Shown in pieces: positions 62,988 to 64,000 of a stretch of 64,000 nt of DNA (position 1 is its first letter; every line of letters starts with the position of its first letter). The translations under genes and the position numbers were made by a program. The notes under the pieces are model-generated. The model saw only the letters and a list, made by a program, of their open reading frames with translations, was not told the origin of the DNA and searched no databases. Source of the DNA: Gorillibacterium timonense (lineage in GTDB: Bacteria > Bacillota > Bacilli > Paenibacillales > NBRC-103111); assembly GCF_001457415.1 (NCBI RefSeq), contig NZ_LN881721.1:186001-250000 (forward strand), given 5' to 3'.

Positions 62988-63506
62988 TTACGAGAGAGCG
63001 TTCACCAGCGCCTTGCCGAATTCTTCGGCTCCCTGCGGACCGTCGCCGGTGATGATGTCTTTGTGCGCAACGGTGTGCTTCTCAACATAGGTGACGCCGT
63101 TTGCTTGGAGCTGGTCCTTTTGCAGGTCGATGGGGTAGCAGGTCGCTTCTCTTCCCGAGAGCAGTCCGGTTTGCGCGATTGCGACGGAGCCGGCGCAGAT
63201 TCCCGTTACGAGAACGTTGTCCTCATGCGCTTTAAGGATGTAGCTTTGCAGCTCGGCATTACCCCACAGATAATCGTTCGGGCCGGCCCCGCCGATGATC
63301 GAGATGACGTCATAGTCTGAAGCGGCGGTGTCGGTGAACACTTTTTCAGCCACGGCTTTGCCTTCATAGTCTCCCGTAATTGCACCGACTTTGGTACTGG
63401 CGATCGTGACGGCCACCCCGGCTTGTTCCAGAGCTTCCTTCGGCTTAACCAATTCGTCCTCGTTGAACCGCTCGGGCGGGATGATCAAAAGTGCTTTTTT
63501 GCTCAT
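62988..63506 (-). CDS. DJ-1/PfpI family protein
   Basis: A 172-residue protein with the DJ-1/PfpI nucleophile elbow GICAGSVA (Cys about residue 103) and the preceding IIGGAGPNDYLWGN. Members act as glyoxalases, chaperones or proteases; the class cannot be fixed here. Start ATG 63506 with AGGAGGAATGGAG upstream. It is divergent from the HxlR gene and likely controlled by it. Confidence 0.9.
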   Translation of the reverse strand: MSKKALLIIPPERFNEDELVKPKEALEQAGVAVTIASTKVGAITGDYEGKAVAEKVFTDTAASDYDVISIIGGAGPNDYLWGNAELQSYILKAHEDNVLVTGICAGSVAIAQTGLLSGREATCYPIDLQKDQLQANGVTYVEKHTVAHKDIITGDGPQGAEEFGKALVNALS

Positions 63507-63591
63507 TCTCCATTCCTCCTGTACACTTGGGTTACTATCATCGTACTTCCTGTCAGCAGCTCTGTGAAGAATGCACTTCTTTGTAAGAAGG

Positions 63592-63605
63592 TTACCGGCA
63601 GGTAA
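63592..63605. promoter_or_regulatory. Palindrome in the DJ-1/HxlR divergent promoter
   Basis: TTACCGGCAGGTAA: arms TTACC/GGTAA, followed by a second weaker GTAAG. A CTTCTTTGTAAGAAG inverted repeat lies just upstream (63576-63590). Likely HxlR binding sites. Confidence 0.5.
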
Positions 63606-63631
63606 GTAAGGTCCGGAGGCAAGCGAACGAA

Positions 63632-64000
63632 ATGACGGATAAGCTGAGAGAAGAAATCAAAGAAAAGATCGTAAACGGAGACTTCAACTGTGAGAAGGAG
63701 CTGACCCTGTCCATTCTGAGCGGGAAGTGGAAGGTGGTGATTCTTTGGCATCTGGGAGTCGAAGGGCCGCACCGGTTCAGCGAGCTTCAGAAGCTCTTCC
63801 CCAAAATCTCGCACAAAATGCTCACGAACCAGCTGAAAGAATTGATGGAGGATGGGATCGTGCATCGGGAGGTCTATCCCGACGTTCCGCCGAGAGTGGA
63901 ATATTCCATGACAGAGCTGGGAATGACGCTGCTGCCAATCGTGGAGATGATGTACGAGTGGGGAAAGATGCGGATGGCGGACATCAAGCGGCAGATAGAG
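63632..64000 (+). CDS. HxlR family regulator, cut by the window edge
   Basis: An open frame from ATG 63632 continues past the end of the window (123 codons seen). It has the HxlR winged helix: [20 protein letters not shown] (about 22-41), [20 protein letters not shown] (about 49-68), [20 protein letters not shown] (about 77-96), then [17 protein letters not shown]. An N-terminal Cys (about residue 20, FNCEKEL) is at the position of the redox Cys in YodB/HypR-type members. GGAGG lies 11 bases upstream. It is likely to control the divergent DJ-1/PfpI gene. Confidence 0.9.
   Translation, partial: MTDKLREEIKEKIVNGDFNCEKELTLSILSGKWKVVILWHLGVEGPHRFSELQKLFPKISHKMLTNQLKELMEDGIVHREVYPDVPPRVEYSMTELGMTLLPIVEMMYEWGKMRMADIKRQIE

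Overview
The window looks like chromosomal DNA of a Gram-positive, endospore-forming member of the Paenibacillaceae (Paenibacillus/Cohnella type). Supporting signs are a Tlp-type small acid-soluble spore protein, two S-layer-homology (SLH) surface proteins, a T-box leader before an arginyl-tRNA synthetase, a SigO/RsoA-like two-subunit sigma factor, a YjdF gene with a structured leader, strong AGGAGG ribosome binding sites with frequent TTG/GTG starts, and generally GC-rich coding DNA. The species assignment is inference. No database was searched.

Layout. 0-2 kb: MarR regulator and a secreted-type SGNH esterase. 1.9-6.1 kb: an AT-rich island with a gene remnant, a 3'-truncated tRNA-Ala, a 19-codon ORF and two tandem ABC exporters. 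6.2-9.9 kb: a phosphotransferase gene broken by an amber codon, YjdF with its leader, a small novel protein, and a SigO/RsoA-like pair behind a LexA-box-like palindrome. 10-16 kb: a two-component system divergent from a VTC-domain / DUF4956 / Cthe_2159-type lipoprotein operon, with the same 19-bp motif near each promoter. 16-25 kb: GH94-type phosphorylase, LysR/YeiH pair, YdeI-like and DUF1801 proteins, nitroreductase, nucleotidyltransferase-like protein, AraC regulator, tlp. 25-28 kb: argS with a T-box, and a Crp/Fnr regulator. 28-41.6 kb: a co-directional peptide-uptake and peptide-catabolism operon (binding protein, M20-M24-M20-M24, DppB, DppC, M24, DppD, DppF, aminotransferase). 41.7-54 kb: a 1749-residue lamin-tail / metallophosphoesterase / SLH protein, an AAC(3)-like acetyltransferase behind an attenuator-like leader, an AraC regulator divergent from a large FAD oxidoreductase, and a second SLH protein. 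54-57.7 kb: SDR, an IS110-family element with a structured 3' end, and decayed sequence. 57.7-64 kb: redox enzymes (aldo/keto reductase, leucine-dehydrogenase-like, LLM flavin enzyme, NQO-like flavoprotein, DJ-1/PfpI) with MarR and HxlR regulators.

How the genes work together. The clearest functional unit is the 28-41 kb operon. It encodes a complete Dpp/Opp-type importer, five metallopeptidase-like hydrolases (including a duplicated M20-M24 module) and a PLP aminotransferase, and probably imports a class of small peptides or amino-acid conjugates, hydrolyses them and deaminates the product. The Crp/Fnr gene lies divergent to it, and two perfect 16-bp palindromes lie between them. The two-component system probably controls itself and the VTC operon. 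Several local regulator-target pairs (LysR-YeiH, MarR-NQO, HxlR-DJ-1, AraC-FAD enzyme) are divergent with palindromes between them.

The best candidates for something new are the duplicated M20/M24 peptide operon and its palindromes, the terminator-containing leader of the AAC(3)-like gene, the LexA-type box before the two-subunit sigma factor, the shared operator of the two-component locus, the dispersed intergenic repeat (three copies), and the structured RNA end of the IS110 element.
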